This document shows positions 6,116 to 14,896 of a DNA stretch of 25,242 nt, piece by piece. Made by a program: the position numbers and the translations under genes. How positions within the stretch are numbered: position 1 is the first letter of the stretch; each line of letters begins with the position of its first letter. The notes beneath the pieces were generated by a model. The model made no database searches. It saw only the letters and a list, made by a program, of their open reading frames with translations, and was not told where the DNA came from. Source of the DNA: UBA6136 sp044237765 (GTDB lineage Bacteria > Pseudomonadota > Gammaproteobacteria > Methylococcales > Methylococcaceae); assembly GCA_044237765.1 (NCBI GenBank), contig JBIIEQ010000050.1, positions 1 through 25,242 of the forward strand, given 5' to 3'.

Positions 6116-8379
6116 TTGGATTGTGTTGTGGGGGTTTTAACCGTCTTCCCCGGCTTGCAGTGATTGCCAAAGTTTTCCACGATAATTTCCCGGTCGAGTT
6201 CATTGGTCAGACCGTCCAGGTTGAAGTCATACCAGCTGGAGGCTCCTCCATTGATCTTGCTGAATTTTTCCCATTCATCGAGATCCTTCTGGTTGACCAC
6301 CATGTCCAGGTTGCCATCTCCATCACACTGAACCACTGTTTTGTTCAATGCGCTGAGCTTCTTTTCCAGAGCGTTGTAGTTACGTTTCTGATTGGCCGTG
6401 AGCGCCTCGTAACCATTGACCAGAAAATCCTTGTTCGCATAGTCAATTTTCGGCTTGACCTTGCTTTCATCTACTTCATAGAGTTCGTTACTAACATAGT
6501 CATAGCAACTGTTCGTCGTGTCGTCATAAAGCTTGCTTGTATTATGGACGACCTTGTAACGCTGATTCCTTATTCCGATGGAGCCCAAGGAGTTTATTTT
6601 AGGCAACTCATCCGTAGGGACATCAGCTTCAGTATGGAGCCATTGATTGACTTCACAGCAGTAGGTCAGCGGCACAGGACCGGGTTCGTTAGGCGTATCC
6701 GAGTCTTGGGCGCCCTCGCCCCACCAAACACCGCCATTGTCCTGACAGACTCCTTTGGTGACAGGAATTTGCGAACAACTGGCGCCCCCTGACATCACGC
6801 ACGGACCATTGACAGATCCATTGGCCTGTAGATTGGGCCCCATTTCGTTGTAATTCCACTTGCGAATACTGGCCTGTCCCGGATTCTTCAGGTAAGGCAT
6901 CAACGCCATGGAATCGATGTGCCAGGGCACGGTCTTGTGCACATTGACCCCGGCAATTTCACCAAACAATTGGAATATGTCGGCAATATTGGTCATATGA
7001 TTAACATCGCGATCCGGCTTCACCACCAGCGGACCACTCACCGACAAGGGCACCCATACCCCAGTTTGATAGGATGTTCCCTTGGCACGCGTGGGATCAA
7101 ATGGCGCCTTGACGACATTGCCCAGCGTTCCGTTGTCACCCACAACGACAATCATGGTGTTGCTCGCTTTAGGGTCATATAGCAGGGTTCCGTCAGCCTT
7201 GACGCTGGCCAACCCAGTCGAGACCAGCAAGCGACCGATTTCCTTGTCCATCGCCTCGATCATCTGATTACTCAGTACCGGCCAATTCGAACTATCGGCA
7301 CAGTCATAACCGGAAGAATCGTCCGAATCCGCAGGAAGCAAATCATTGGGCGGCGGCTGCAACGGCGTGTGATCGGTAGCAAAACTGACCGTAGCCATCC
7401 ACGGCTTATCAACGGGTCGGGACTTGATCCAATCAATCGCACCATCGATCGGAGCGACACCTCGGAAAGTCCTTGCCCGTTTATCAGTGGGTGGGAGCTG
7501 CTGTGTTTTGCCAGTGCTGTCACTAATATCCAATGGGGACACATAATGCGCGTTGTAGTTCTGGAATCCTGCGCTGATGTTAGCTGGCATGGATGTTCCG
7601 GCCGCAACACATGACACGCCCGGATTCAGGATGCCACCACTAACCACACATTGCCGGCCCGGTGGGTTTTTCGGATCGGTCGTTTTCAGATCTTTGCAAC
7701 TGCCATCTGCCTGATAGCAGGCACCGGTATCCGCGCCCCCAAACTGCGAGCCAGGCACAAATCCACAAGAATAAGTCTTGCCGTTGCCGGGTGAAGGGCC
7801 ACCCACCCCCCCCGCTGTAGTATCAATCGAAGAAGGATCACCGGTCTCATCCAGCCACCCATAGTTATAATCCCACCCCAGCGATCTCACCATGGAATAG
7901 CCAAAGGGATTATTGCCTTGAAGCCCTAAATGAAACTTGCCAAATAGCCCACTGGTGTAGTTTTTTCCCTTAAGGATCTTTGGCGCCGTATAGTCGAATG
8001 GAGAAACCATGGAGTTCGCCAAGTCACTTGGCCCCAAGGCCCCCGTGACATGACTTCGCATCGGGAAGCGTCCTTCAAAGAATACCGCCCGACTCGGTGA
8101 ACAGGCCGGCATGGACCAATTATTGCGAAACCGGATGCCGTTATTTGCCAAGGTATCAATATTTGGCATCGCTGCTGGTGTCTGTCCACCATACCCAAAA
8201 GACTTCATCTGATCGATACCGACATCGTCCATGATGATGAAGAGGATGTTGGGGGTCGATTTGGTAGCCGCCTGTGCCAAGGGCGAATTCGCCATGATAC
8301 CAATCAGTCCAAAAAGTGCTGCAAGTAAGGGCAAGCAGATAAGGCTTTCTGCCTCGGTTTTTCTATTAATTATAAACAT
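6112..8379 (-). CDS. Large secreted Cys-type sulfatase with C-terminal dockerin/EF-hand-like repeats
   Basis: 755 residues, longer than the usual 450-600. The signal peptide ends near residue 37 (LAQA). The alkaline-phosphatase-fold sulfatase domain begins at about 43 (PNILFIIMDDVGIDQMKSFG), with metal ligands D51 and D52. The sulfatase signature PACSPSRA carries C93, the residue converted to formylglycine. Later metal-site motifs are ATDHTP (about 333) and VVGDNGTLG (about 413). Residues 685-740 hold two calcium-loop-like segments (DGDGNLDMVVNQKDLDEW, DFNLDGLTNELDREIIVENF), as in dockerins. GGAT stands before the ATG at 8379. The gene overlaps the downstream FGE gene. The substrate is unknown: a sulfated polysaccharide or sulfate ester is plausible for a secreted enzyme. 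Many extra cysteines suggest disulfides. Confidence 0.93.
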   Translation of the reverse strand: MFIINRKTEAESLICLPLLAALFGLIGIMANSPLAQAATKSTPNILFIIMDDVGIDQMKSFGYGGQTPAAMPNIDTLANNGIRFRNNWSMPACSPSRAVFFEGRFPMRSHVTGALGPSDLANSMVSPFDYTAPKILKGKNYTSGLFGKFHLGLQGNNPFGYSMVRSLGWDYNYGWLDETGDPSSIDTTAGGVGGPSPGNGKTYSCGFVPGSQFGGADTGACYQADGSCKDLKTTDPKNPPGRQCVVSGGILNPGVSCVAAGTSMPANISAGFQNYNAHYVSPLDISDSTGKTQQLPPTDKRARTFRGVAPIDGAIDWIKSRPVDKPWMATVSFATDHTPLQPPPNDLLPADSDDSSGYDCADSSNWPVLSNQMIEAMDKEIGRLLVSTGLASVKADGTLLYDPKASNTMIVVVGDNGTLGNVVKAPFDPTRAKGTSYQTGVWVPLSVSGPLVVKPDRDVNHMTNIADIFQLFGEIAGVNVHKTVPWHIDSMALMPYLKNPGQASIRKWNYNEMGPNLQANGSVNGPCVMSGGASCSQIPVTKGVCQDNGGVWWGEGAQDSDTPNEPGPVPLTYCCEVNQWLHTEADVPTDELPKINSLGSIGIRNQRYKVVHNTSKLYDDTTNSCYDYVSNELYEVDESKVKPKIDYANKDFLVNGYEALTANQKRNYNALEKKLSALNKTVVQCDGDGNLDMVVNQKDLDEWEKFSKINGGASSWYDFNLDGLTNELDREIIVENFGNHCKPGKTVKTPTTQSK

Positions 8380-8482
8380 GATCTATATCCTTTCATTAAT
8401 GATTTGGTAAAGGGGTCACTCTATAGGCCAACCGAGACCTGGCCACCAAAACGCTCCTTAAAAAGTACGATTCTTGCCACAT

Positions 8483-9139
8483 TCATTGCCTTGTAATGAC
8501 CTGATGGCCACACAGGCCGACGAAATCAGGCACGGAAACAGGAGAGCCGGGGAGATCCTGCCAAAAGGGTGAACGGGGAGAGATCGGTGTCATATAGGTA
8601 GGACCATGCGTGATAAACGCAGAGGTATTATCTATGAGGGTACTGGCAAGCACCATCGTTAGCCACCGCCCCTGGACCTTCACCATATAAGAAACAGGCC
8701 ATGGATGGGCAACGCCACCCGTTCCGGGGGTAACAACCGTGAGGGAGATTTCCCCTCTCGGTGCGATTGTGCCGAACATATCCTGGCAACTGATAGGGAA
8801 ATCCAAACCGCCCGCCTGCGACGTAAACTGCGTCACCATCCAACCCGTAATAACGCCTCGCTTTGAGTTCTCGATGTAATAAACCGTTTGTTGCTCCACT
8901 GGCAGGATGGACGAAGCCCTATGGAACTGCGCCGGCAGGGCATCGGGCGGAACGAACCAATATGTCCCTGTCAGATACCGGTCCCATCGGGAGGGGTCAT
9001 TTTGATGCCCGATTTCCTTTGACCGAGTGGGTTCACCAGTACTAGTGGTAGTGGCCGCTTTGACATTGGATACCAATACCCAAGAAATAACAATCAAACA
9101 GACCAACCATTCGCGAGGATTTAGTTTATAGGCTGACAT
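8483..9139 (-). CDS. Secreted protein of unknown function in the sulfatase cluster
   Basis: 218 residues. ATG at 9139 with AGGG about nine bases upstream. The N terminus is a signal peptide (WLVCLIVISWVLVSNVKA, cleavage before ATTTS). The mature part is neutral, rich in Pro, Thr, Ser and aromatic residues (WDRYLTGTYWFVPPDALP, YYIENSKRGVITGWMVTQF), with two cysteines (SCQDMFG, GLCGHQV) that could form a disulfide. No family is recognised. It lies between a truncated sulfatase (19 bases of overlap) and the full sulfatase, all on one strand, so it is probably co-expressed with them. It could be a binding or accessory protein for the sulfatase's substrate; that is inference from position only. 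Confidence 0.65.
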   Translation of the reverse strand: MSAYKLNPREWLVCLIVISWVLVSNVKAATTTSTGEPTRSKEIGHQNDPSRWDRYLTGTYWFVPPDALPAQFHRASSILPVEQQTVYYIENSKRGVITGWMVTQFTSQAGGLDFPISCQDMFGTIAPRGEISLTVVTPGTGGVAHPWPVSYMVKVQGRWLTMVLASTLIDNTSAFITHGPTYMTPISPRSPFWQDLPGSPVSVPDFVGLCGHQVITRQ

Positions 9140-9381
9140 TTATGTGACCCTGAATAGACATCGATAGTAAGGGTTTTGGCAGGATCGGCACCGCCGTACT
9201 CAAAGACCTTCACCTGGTCGATACCTACATCATCCATTACCATGAACAAGATGTTAGGCGGGGGTTTACCTGACTTAGCATCCACCAAAGGGCTAGCCAG
9301 TGCCATAAACAGCCCAGTATTGAACAACAAAAGCCGCACACGCCAGTTAACATTTATGGCTATTCTTCTATGAGTCTGCAA
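9121..9381 (-). pseudogene. Truncated N-terminal fragment of a second sulfatase
   Basis: 86 codons. The signal peptide (RLLLFNTGLFMALASPLVDA) is followed by PPNILFMVMDDVGIDQVKVFEYGG, which closely matches the start of the full sulfatase at 8379 (TPNILFIIMDDVGIDQMKSF). The match ends after an Ile-Asp pair (TID) at about 9160. The rest (VYSGSHKCQPIN) is the leader of the next gene read in frame. The catalytic cysteine region and everything after it are gone. A deletion evidently joined the 5' end of a sulfatase paralogue to the ribosome-binding region of the gene at 9139. The remaining frame could still give an exported short peptide and keep downstream transcription running. Confidence 0.8.
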
Positions 9382-9511
9382 GGAATTTGACTTTCAATTT
9401 TCCGTCCGATTGATTAGTCTCGCCTCCTTGGAGACCACCAACGGCTTGAAGACTACACGAACATTCGCAGCAAAGTACACCCCGCTTCCGCGATAAAAAC
9501 AACATCTCACC

Positions 9512-10153
9512 ATGACCAGACCCTTCCTCATCGTCCTCGACGTCGATTCCACACTGATCGAAAACGAAGTCATCGAATTGTTGGCCGCCCATGCGGGCTC
9601 GCTGGAACAGGTTGCGGCGATTACCGAGCGCGCCATGCGTGGTGAACTGGACTTCGAGCAAAGCTTGCGGGAACGTGTGGCGACTCTGGCGAGTCTTCCC
9701 GAATCACTCTTTAATGAAGTCCGCAAGCAGGTGACGGTTACCCGTGGCGTACCGGAACTGATTGCCGGCGTGAAAGCCGCGGGGGGGCATGTCGGGGTCG
9801 TGTCAGGCGGATTTCACGAAATTCTCGACCCGCTGGCTGAGCATTTGCAACTGGATTTCTGGCGCGCCAACCGGCTTGAAGTTTCGGGGGGTCAACTGAC
9901 CGGCCATGTACTCGGCAAGGTGATCGATGCTGCCGCCAAGGTACAGGCTTTGATCGAATGGGCCGAGACCACACAAACCCCGATCTCTCAGACGGTAGCC
10001 ATTGGTGATGGGGCAAATGATCTGAAGATGATGGAGACGGCGGGGCTGTCCATCGCTTTCGACGCCAAACCCATTGTGCGGGAACGCGCCGATGTGATTC
10101 TCGACGAGCGCGACCTCAGTCGCGTGCTCGGCATTCTCGGACTCGGCGCCTGA
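9512..10153 (+). CDS. serB: Phosphoserine phosphatase
   Basis: Last step of serine synthesis: hydrolysis of O-phosphoserine, in the cytoplasm. 213 residues, the size of the short SerB form without an ACT domain. HAD-superfamily motifs are in order: motif I DVDST (nucleophile D10, acid D12), motif II VVSGGF, the motif III lysine region (AAAKVQAL) and motif IV GDGANDLKM. The cap region FEQSLRERVATL is typical of SerB. The ATG at 9512 lacks a clear Shine-Dalgarno sequence, but the protein starts as expected for the family. It is divergent from the sulfatase cluster and convergent with the Sel1 gene. Serine made here also feeds the cysteine route that CysK completes. Confidence 0.93.
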   Translation: MTRPFLIVLDVDSTLIENEVIELLAAHAGSLEQVAAITERAMRGELDFEQSLRERVATLASLPESLFNEVRKQVTVTRGVPELIAGVKAAGGHVGVVSGGFHEILDPLAEHLQLDFWRANRLEVSGGQLTGHVLGKVIDAAAKVQALIEWAETTQTPISQTVAIGDGANDLKMMETAGLSIAFDAKPIVRERADVILDERDLSRVLGILGLGA

Positions 10154-10155
10154 CG

Positions 10156-10174
10156 AGGGGCAACGCCCCTTGTT
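10156..10174 (+). terminator. Likely terminator after serB
   Basis: AGGGGC (10156-10161) pairs with GCCCCT (10165-10170) around a 3-base loop, and TGTT follows. It starts three bases after the serB stop, in the gap between convergent genes. The short U-rich tail makes it a moderate candidate. A perfect 12-base palindrome CCGCCATGGCGG (10192-10203) follows and may belong to the same convergent terminator region. Confidence 0.45.
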
Positions 10175-10216
10175 CATGGCCCAGGAAGAGCCCGCCATGG
10201 CGGCATAGGCAGAGGC

Positions 10217-11017
10217 TCAGTGGCTGCCGGCCTTGCCGACGGGATGCATTCTGGCCCAGTCACTCGCCAGTTTCTGCCCATCAGCGAGTTGTGCTGGAGT
10301 CAGCTTGGACGCCAGCTTGTCACGCTCGGCAATGAATTCCGGTTTCCCGGAGGCCGCCGCCAGGTTGTACCACTTGTAGGCATCAACCTGGCTTTGCGGG
10401 ACACCGTGTCCGGCCAGATAAAGACCGCCCAGGCCATTCAGCGCGGAAACATTTCCCTGCTCGGCCGCCTTGGTATACCAGCGCACGGCTTCGGGATAGT
10501 TTTGGGTAATCCCCTTACCGTGTTCGTAGCGGTAACCCATGTAGTACTGCGCCTCCGGATGTCCCTGCTCCGCCGCCTTGATATACCAGCGGCTGGCCTC
10601 ATTCTTGTCCTGCGGCACCCCTTCGCCTCGCCCATAGATCTGCCCGACCTTGAACTGGGCTTCGGCATAGCCCTTGTTGGCCGACGCCTTGTACCACCGC
10701 ACCGCCTCCTGCTGATTGGCCGGCACGCCGATCCCTCGTTCATAAAGCCCCGCCAGCGCAAACTGCGACTTGGGATCCCCCTGTTCCGCGGCCTTGGTGC
10801 ACCAATATAAAAGATCGACCGAAGGCTTGGCCCCGCCTGTCCGGGCGGTCTGTGATGTATTCACCCCGCGAAGTTGATCGGCGCACTTGGCCGACTCGTT
10901 TGGCGTCGAGGACGAAGCCGTCGATGACAAGTCCGGGAGACCCTGGATCGTCGGCATCACATCGCAGCCAGACCACTGGGTGCTCAACAGAAACACAGGC
11001 AATATCGATCGTTTCAT
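10217..11017 (-). CDS. Sel1-repeat (TPR-like) exported protein
   Basis: 266 residues from the ATG at 11017. The in-frame start at 11056 would put 13 extra residues before a recognisable export signal. The signal region ends in TQWSGC, which resembles a lipobox except for Trp at -3, so it may be a lipoprotein. Four to five Sel1 repeats run from about residue 80 to 235 (FALAGLYERGIGV, FKVGQIYGRGEGV, YYMGYRYEHGKGI, NGLGGLYLAGHGV), each with the following WY-KAA-G turn. Sel1 repeats form helical scaffolds for protein-protein contacts; no specific partner is suggested by the context. It lies downstream of parC-tusA on the same strand after a 139-base gap. Confidence 0.85.
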   Translation of the reverse strand: MKRSILPVFLLSTQWSGCDVMPTIQGLPDLSSTASSSTPNESAKCADQLRGVNTSQTARTGGAKPSVDLLYWCTKAAEQGDPKSQFALAGLYERGIGVPANQQEAVRWYKASANKGYAEAQFKVGQIYGRGEGVPQDKNEASRWYIKAAEQGHPEAQYYMGYRYEHGKGITQNYPEAVRWYTKAAEQGNVSALNGLGGLYLAGHGVPQSQVDAYKWYNLAAASGKPEFIAERDKLASKLTPAQLADGQKLASDWARMHPVGKAGSH

Positions 11018-11156
11018 GGTAGTCACGTGTGAGTTTTGTACTGAATGGATCAACAAAGGGGCGAACTCATTGTATCCGGAACACGGCCATTTGCGCGGGC
11101 TTGGGGAAATGACGTTGATGGCGATTTAGCCTGCCACCGTGCAAGCCGAAAGCACT

Positions 11157-11387
11157 TCATGACTTGCGTATCAGGTACAGAAACACTTCATCCTCCTGCC
11201 ATTGCTGCAGCAGGCTATGACCCACCTGTTCGATGAACACGCCAAAATCCAGCACCGAAGCCGGATCGGTAGCTGAGACCCGCACGACCTGCCCCGACTC
11301 TAGCGTCTGCAGGGCCTTTTTCAGGCGCAGCAGGGGGAGCGGACAGTTCAGGCCCTTAGTGTCCAAATGCAGATCAAATGAGTCCAT
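11157..11387 (-). CDS. tusA: TusA/SirA-type sulfur carrier protein
   Basis: 76 residues from the ATG at 11387. The frame also allows a TTG at 11426 that overlaps the parC stop (TTGA) and would add 13 residues. The ATG is preferred because the domain starts at once (FDLHLDTKGLNCPLPLLR), as in family members; the coupled TTG cannot be excluded. The CPxP motif (CPLP) carries the single sulfur-binding cysteine. The fold's second half (VVRVSATDPASVLDF, then the terminal strand VFLYLIRK) is complete. TusA-like proteins carry persulfide sulfur for tRNA thiolation, molybdenum cofactor or sulfur oxidation. Being next to parC rather than rhd/dsrE or hdr genes gives no hint of a dissimilatory role, so the symbol is tentative. 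Confidence 0.85.
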   Translation of the reverse strand: MDSFDLHLDTKGLNCPLPLLRLKKALQTLESGQVVRVSATDPASVLDFGVFIEQVGHSLLQQWQEDEVFLYLIRKS

Positions 11388-11422
11388 GGCATTACCCGCC
11401 AGAGTGGCGACTGGCTTTTCGC

Positions 11423-13654
11423 TCAAACCACTTCTACCTTTTCAACCCGTTGGAATCCACGGGGAAGATGGTTGCCCCGGCGGGCACGAGCACCCTGATA
11501 GGCAACCAGATCAGCGGCTGTGATCGTCAGGTAACGCTTGGCGCAATGCAGCTTGAGCGAGGCACCCGGCGGCAAACCGACGACCGCGATCAGGCGGTCG
11601 GTGCCATTGGCCAGTTCCTCGGTCGGAATCTGGATAAGCTTGTTACCCTTGCCCTTGTTCAGCACCGGAATCTCCGCCGCAGGAAACACCAGCAGGCGAC
11701 CCTGCAGGGTAACCACCGCGACTGCATCCACGTCCGGCGAATGAATGCGGCACGGCGCCATGACAACGGCATGAGGCGGCACCGTCAGCAGAGCCTTCCC
11801 GGTCCGGTTCTTGGTAAAAAACTCCTTGAGTTGGGTCACAAACCCATAACCACCACTGCTGGCGAGCAGGAACCAATCCTCCTCTGCGCCAGCCACCACG
11901 GCGGTGAACGTCGCGCCAGGCGGCGGGTTCAGCCGGCCCGTCAGCGGTTCACCCTGAGTCCTGGCGGAAGGCAGTTCATGCGCGGGCACGGCATAGCTGC
12001 GGCCGGTCGAATCCAGGAAGTACGCAGGCTGGTTGCTGCGACCGGCCACGGCATCGAGGAAGCCGTCACCGGAACGATAGGTCAGGCTGGCGGGATCGAT
12101 CTCATGACCCTTGGCGGCCCGAACCCAGCCCTTGTCGGACAGAATGATCGTTACTGGCTCGCTGCCGATGACCGCTGTCACGTCCAACACCTGGGCGGCC
12201 TGTCGCGCCACGATGGGCGACCGACGCGGATCTCCGTAGCGCTCGGCATCCTGCTTTAGCTCCTGCTTGATCAAAGCACTCAGCTTTTTCGGTGAGCCGA
12301 GCAGGCCTTCCAGCTTTTCGCGCTCCGCCGCCAGGTCGGCCTGCTCGCCGCGGATCTTCATTTCTTCCAGCTTGGCCAGGTGCCGCAATTTCAGTTCCAG
12401 GATGGCTTCGGCCTGGATATCGCTAATGCCGAAGCGTTCCATCAAGACCGGCTTGGGTTCATCCTCGCGACGAATGATGGCAATGACCTCGTCGATATTG
12501 AGGAAGGCGATCAATAGGCCATCGAGGATATGCAAGCGGGCAATGACCTTGTCCAGCCGGTACTGCAGCCTCCGACGGACGGTTTCGGTTCGGTAACTCA
12601 GCCACTCGACCAGAATGTCGCGGAGATTCTTGACCTGGGGCTTGCCGCTCAAGCCAATCATGTTGAGGTTGATGCGGTAGCTCTTCTCCAGGTCGGTCGT
12701 CGCAAACAAATGCGACATCAGCTGCTCGGCATCGCAGCGGCGCCCCTTGGGCATGATCACCAGACGGCAGGGATTCTCGTGATCGGACTCGTCCCGCAGA
12801 TCCTCCACCAGCGGTAGTTTCTTGGCCTGCATCTGGGCGGCGATGTTCTGGAGTACCGCATCGCCGGAGACCTGATGCGGCAGCGCGGTGATGATGACAT
12901 TGCCATCCTCGACCTCCCAGCGGGCACGCAGCCGCACCGAACCATTGCCGGTCCGGTACATGCGGAGGATTTCATCGCGCGGCGTGATGATTTCGGCCTC
13001 GGTCGTGTAATCTGGCCCGCGGACGAATTCAAACAGCTCTTCCAGCGTGGCTTGCGGATGGTCCAGCAGATGAACGCAAGCATCCACAACTTCCCGAAGG
13101 TTGTGCGGCGGAATGTCCGTCGACATTCCGACGGCGATGCCAGTCGATCCATTGAGCAACACGTTCGGCAGGCGGGCCGGGAGCAAACGCGGTTCGTCCT
13201 TGGTGCCATCGTAATTCGGCACCCACTCCACCGTGCCCTGCTCCAGTTCCGACAGCAAGGCCTGGGCGTAGGGCATCAGCCGCGATTCGGTATAGCGCAT
13301 GGCAGCGAAGGATTTCGGATCGTCCGGCGACCCCCAGTTGCCCTGGCCGTCAATCAGCGGATAGCGGTAGGAAAACGGCTGTGCCATCAGCACCATCGCC
13401 TCGTAACACGCCTGGTCGCCGTGCGGGTGATACATACCCAGCACGTCACCCACGGTTCGAGCAGATTTCTTGTACTTGGAATTCGGGCCCAGCCCCAATT
13501 CCGACATCGCATAGACGATGCGTCGCTGCACCGGCTTCAGTCCATCGGCAATGTGTGGCAGGGCGCGATCGAGAATGACGTACATGGAATAATCCAGGTA
13601 CGCCTTCTCGGTGAAATCCTTGAGCGGGAGCTGTTCGTGGGTAGTGACGTTCAC
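11423..13654 (-). CDS. parC: DNA topoisomerase IV subunit A
   Basis: Decatenates daughter chromosomes together with ParE. 743 residues, matching the usual 740-750, and colinear with E. coli ParC throughout. The start is a GTG at 13654; no ATG is in frame at a sensible place and the Shine-Dalgarno is weak. The catalytic tyrosine is Y121 in AAMRYTESR. Other landmarks are YSMYVILDRALP, the DGLKPVQRRI motif, EPKPVLMERFG and the ParC-type C-terminal beta-pinwheel beginning near GWVRAAKGHEID. In the quinolone-resistance region the family motif reads HPHGDQACYEAM: the position that is Ser80 in E. coli is Gln here, while the Glu84 equivalent is kept. The stop overlaps a possible tusA start. Confidence 0.97.
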   Translation of the reverse strand: MNVTTHEQLPLKDFTEKAYLDYSMYVILDRALPHIADGLKPVQRRIVYAMSELGLGPNSKYKKSARTVGDVLGMYHPHGDQACYEAMVLMAQPFSYRYPLIDGQGNWGSPDDPKSFAAMRYTESRLMPYAQALLSELEQGTVEWVPNYDGTKDEPRLLPARLPNVLLNGSTGIAVGMSTDIPPHNLREVVDACVHLLDHPQATLEELFEFVRGPDYTTEAEIITPRDEILRMYRTGNGSVRLRARWEVEDGNVIITALPHQVSGDAVLQNIAAQMQAKKLPLVEDLRDESDHENPCRLVIMPKGRRCDAEQLMSHLFATTDLEKSYRINLNMIGLSGKPQVKNLRDILVEWLSYRTETVRRRLQYRLDKVIARLHILDGLLIAFLNIDEVIAIIRREDEPKPVLMERFGISDIQAEAILELKLRHLAKLEEMKIRGEQADLAAEREKLEGLLGSPKKLSALIKQELKQDAERYGDPRRSPIVARQAAQVLDVTAVIGSEPVTIILSDKGWVRAAKGHEIDPASLTYRSGDGFLDAVAGRSNQPAYFLDSTGRSYAVPAHELPSARTQGEPLTGRLNPPPGATFTAVVAGAEEDWFLLASSGGYGFVTQLKEFFTKNRTGKALLTVPPHAVVMAPCRIHSPDVDAVAVVTLQGRLLVFPAAEIPVLNKGKGNKLIQIPTEELANGTDRLIAVVGLPPGASLKLHCAKRYLTITAADLVAYQGARARRGNHLPRGFQRVEKVEVV

Positions 13655-13772
13655 GGAAAATTCAGTACGGATAAATCATGGGGTGGCCGGGCAGCCCTCG
13701 AAGGCATGGAATTCTAGCGGGTTACTCGTCCAGCGTCGCGTTTGCGGGCAGCCAGCAAAACACGATGACAGA

Positions 13773-14849
13773 TCAAAACTTCACCTCCACGCCCATCGAG
13801 ACATTCACATTGGTGATATCCGAAAAATCGGTATTGACCGTCCGGTAGGAATACTGAACGCCACCGTACAGTCGAGTAGCATCATTCAGGTCATGTCGAA
13901 GGAGCACTGCCCCCTGATAGATATTTTCGTAAGTCCCGTAACGCTCATCCGCCGCTTGCTGGCTTAACCAATCGTTGAATTCGTAGTGCAGACCCAGGGT
14001 CAACTGGTAGCGCTCGATAAATTCCCATTCCAGTTCGGTGGAAACAAAATTATTGTCGTAGGACACGTCATCGGCCAGCCAGGGCTGGTAGCGACCGTCA
14101 GCCAGTCCCCGCTCGAAGTGATAACCGACCAGCCATTTCAGTTCGGGCATCACGGTCCATTCCACGTGAGGTCCGAGTGTCCACAGATAGAGATCCCGCT
14201 CGGCAAATGCCGGATCGTAATCACGTAAACCATAGCGACCCAGTAGCTGCAGTTCGATGTCGCGGGTTAGCGCCTGGTCCAGGCGCAACGACAGGATATT
14301 GCTGGTCAGTACCTCAGGGGCAGTGAGTCCCGTCACGGATTCCGCCAGGTCCAGCGCAGGAACAGGCTGGCGTACAAGATTTTCCCCTAGGTAAAGATCC
14401 GGGCTGAAGTAATAGGTGAAGTTCAGCGCGGTCTCCTCGGTGAACTCATGCCGAGCCTGCAAGCGCAAGGTACCGTGGGTGAACTGGGTTTTAGTCATGA
14501 AGATAAAGCCGTCGCCGGTCGCATCCAGCCGGGTCGTGCCGTAATCACTGACGAACTGCCGGGAAAGCTTGAGCGCCGTTTCAAACACGCCATCGGCGCC
14601 CTGCCCCATCAACCGGTCATCCAGCGCGGGCTGAGTCGGGTCGGCGTTCAACGACAGTCGACGGGTCGCCGAAAAGATCGCCACGTCATCGGTGTAATAA
14701 AGCGATCCTCGGGCCGTGGCCTCGATACCACCGGTTTCGTCGGCGAAAAGAATCGGGCTGATCAGCAGGAAGAGACATAAGCACAGCCCCAGACAGACCT
14801 GCCCATCGATAGACTGTGGTCCAGGGAAGTTGCATTTGATCGCTGTCAT
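13773..14849 (-). CDS. Outer-membrane beta-barrel protein
   Basis: 358 residues from the ATG at 14849; ATGs at 14870 and 14876 are in-frame alternatives. A signal peptide (CLGLCLCLFLLISPILFA, cleavage before DETGG) leads into about 300 residues of alternating, aromatic-rich strands (LRLQARHEFTEETALNFTYYF, YQLTLGLHYEFNDW, RLYGGVQYSYRTV). The protein ends VSMGVEVKF with a C-terminal Phe, the Bam recognition signature. The pattern fits a 12-16-strand barrel such as the BBP2/porin-2 group, but the ligand is unknown. It is divergent from glpK with only 47 bases between starts, so the two promoters must overlap each other or the coding regions. Confidence 0.82.
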   Translation of the reverse strand: MTAIKCNFPGPQSIDGQVCLGLCLCLFLLISPILFADETGGIEATARGSLYYTDDVAIFSATRRLSLNADPTQPALDDRLMGQGADGVFETALKLSRQFVSDYGTTRLDATGDGFIFMTKTQFTHGTLRLQARHEFTEETALNFTYYFSPDLYLGENLVRQPVPALDLAESVTGLTAPEVLTSNILSLRLDQALTRDIELQLLGRYGLRDYDPAFAERDLYLWTLGPHVEWTVMPELKWLVGYHFERGLADGRYQPWLADDVSYDNNFVSTELEWEFIERYQLTLGLHYEFNDWLSQQAADERYGTYENIYQGAVLLRHDLNDATRLYGGVQYSYRTVNTDFSDITNVNVSMGVEVKF

Positions 14850-14896
14850 GTCTCCGGTATTCTCTCCCATTCCCATCTCAACGTCCGCAATCCAGC

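Noticed and set aside
6121..6792. Plus-strand open frame of 223 codons inside the sulfatase
   Set aside because: It lies entirely antisense to the well-supported sulfatase C-terminal region and resembles no protein.
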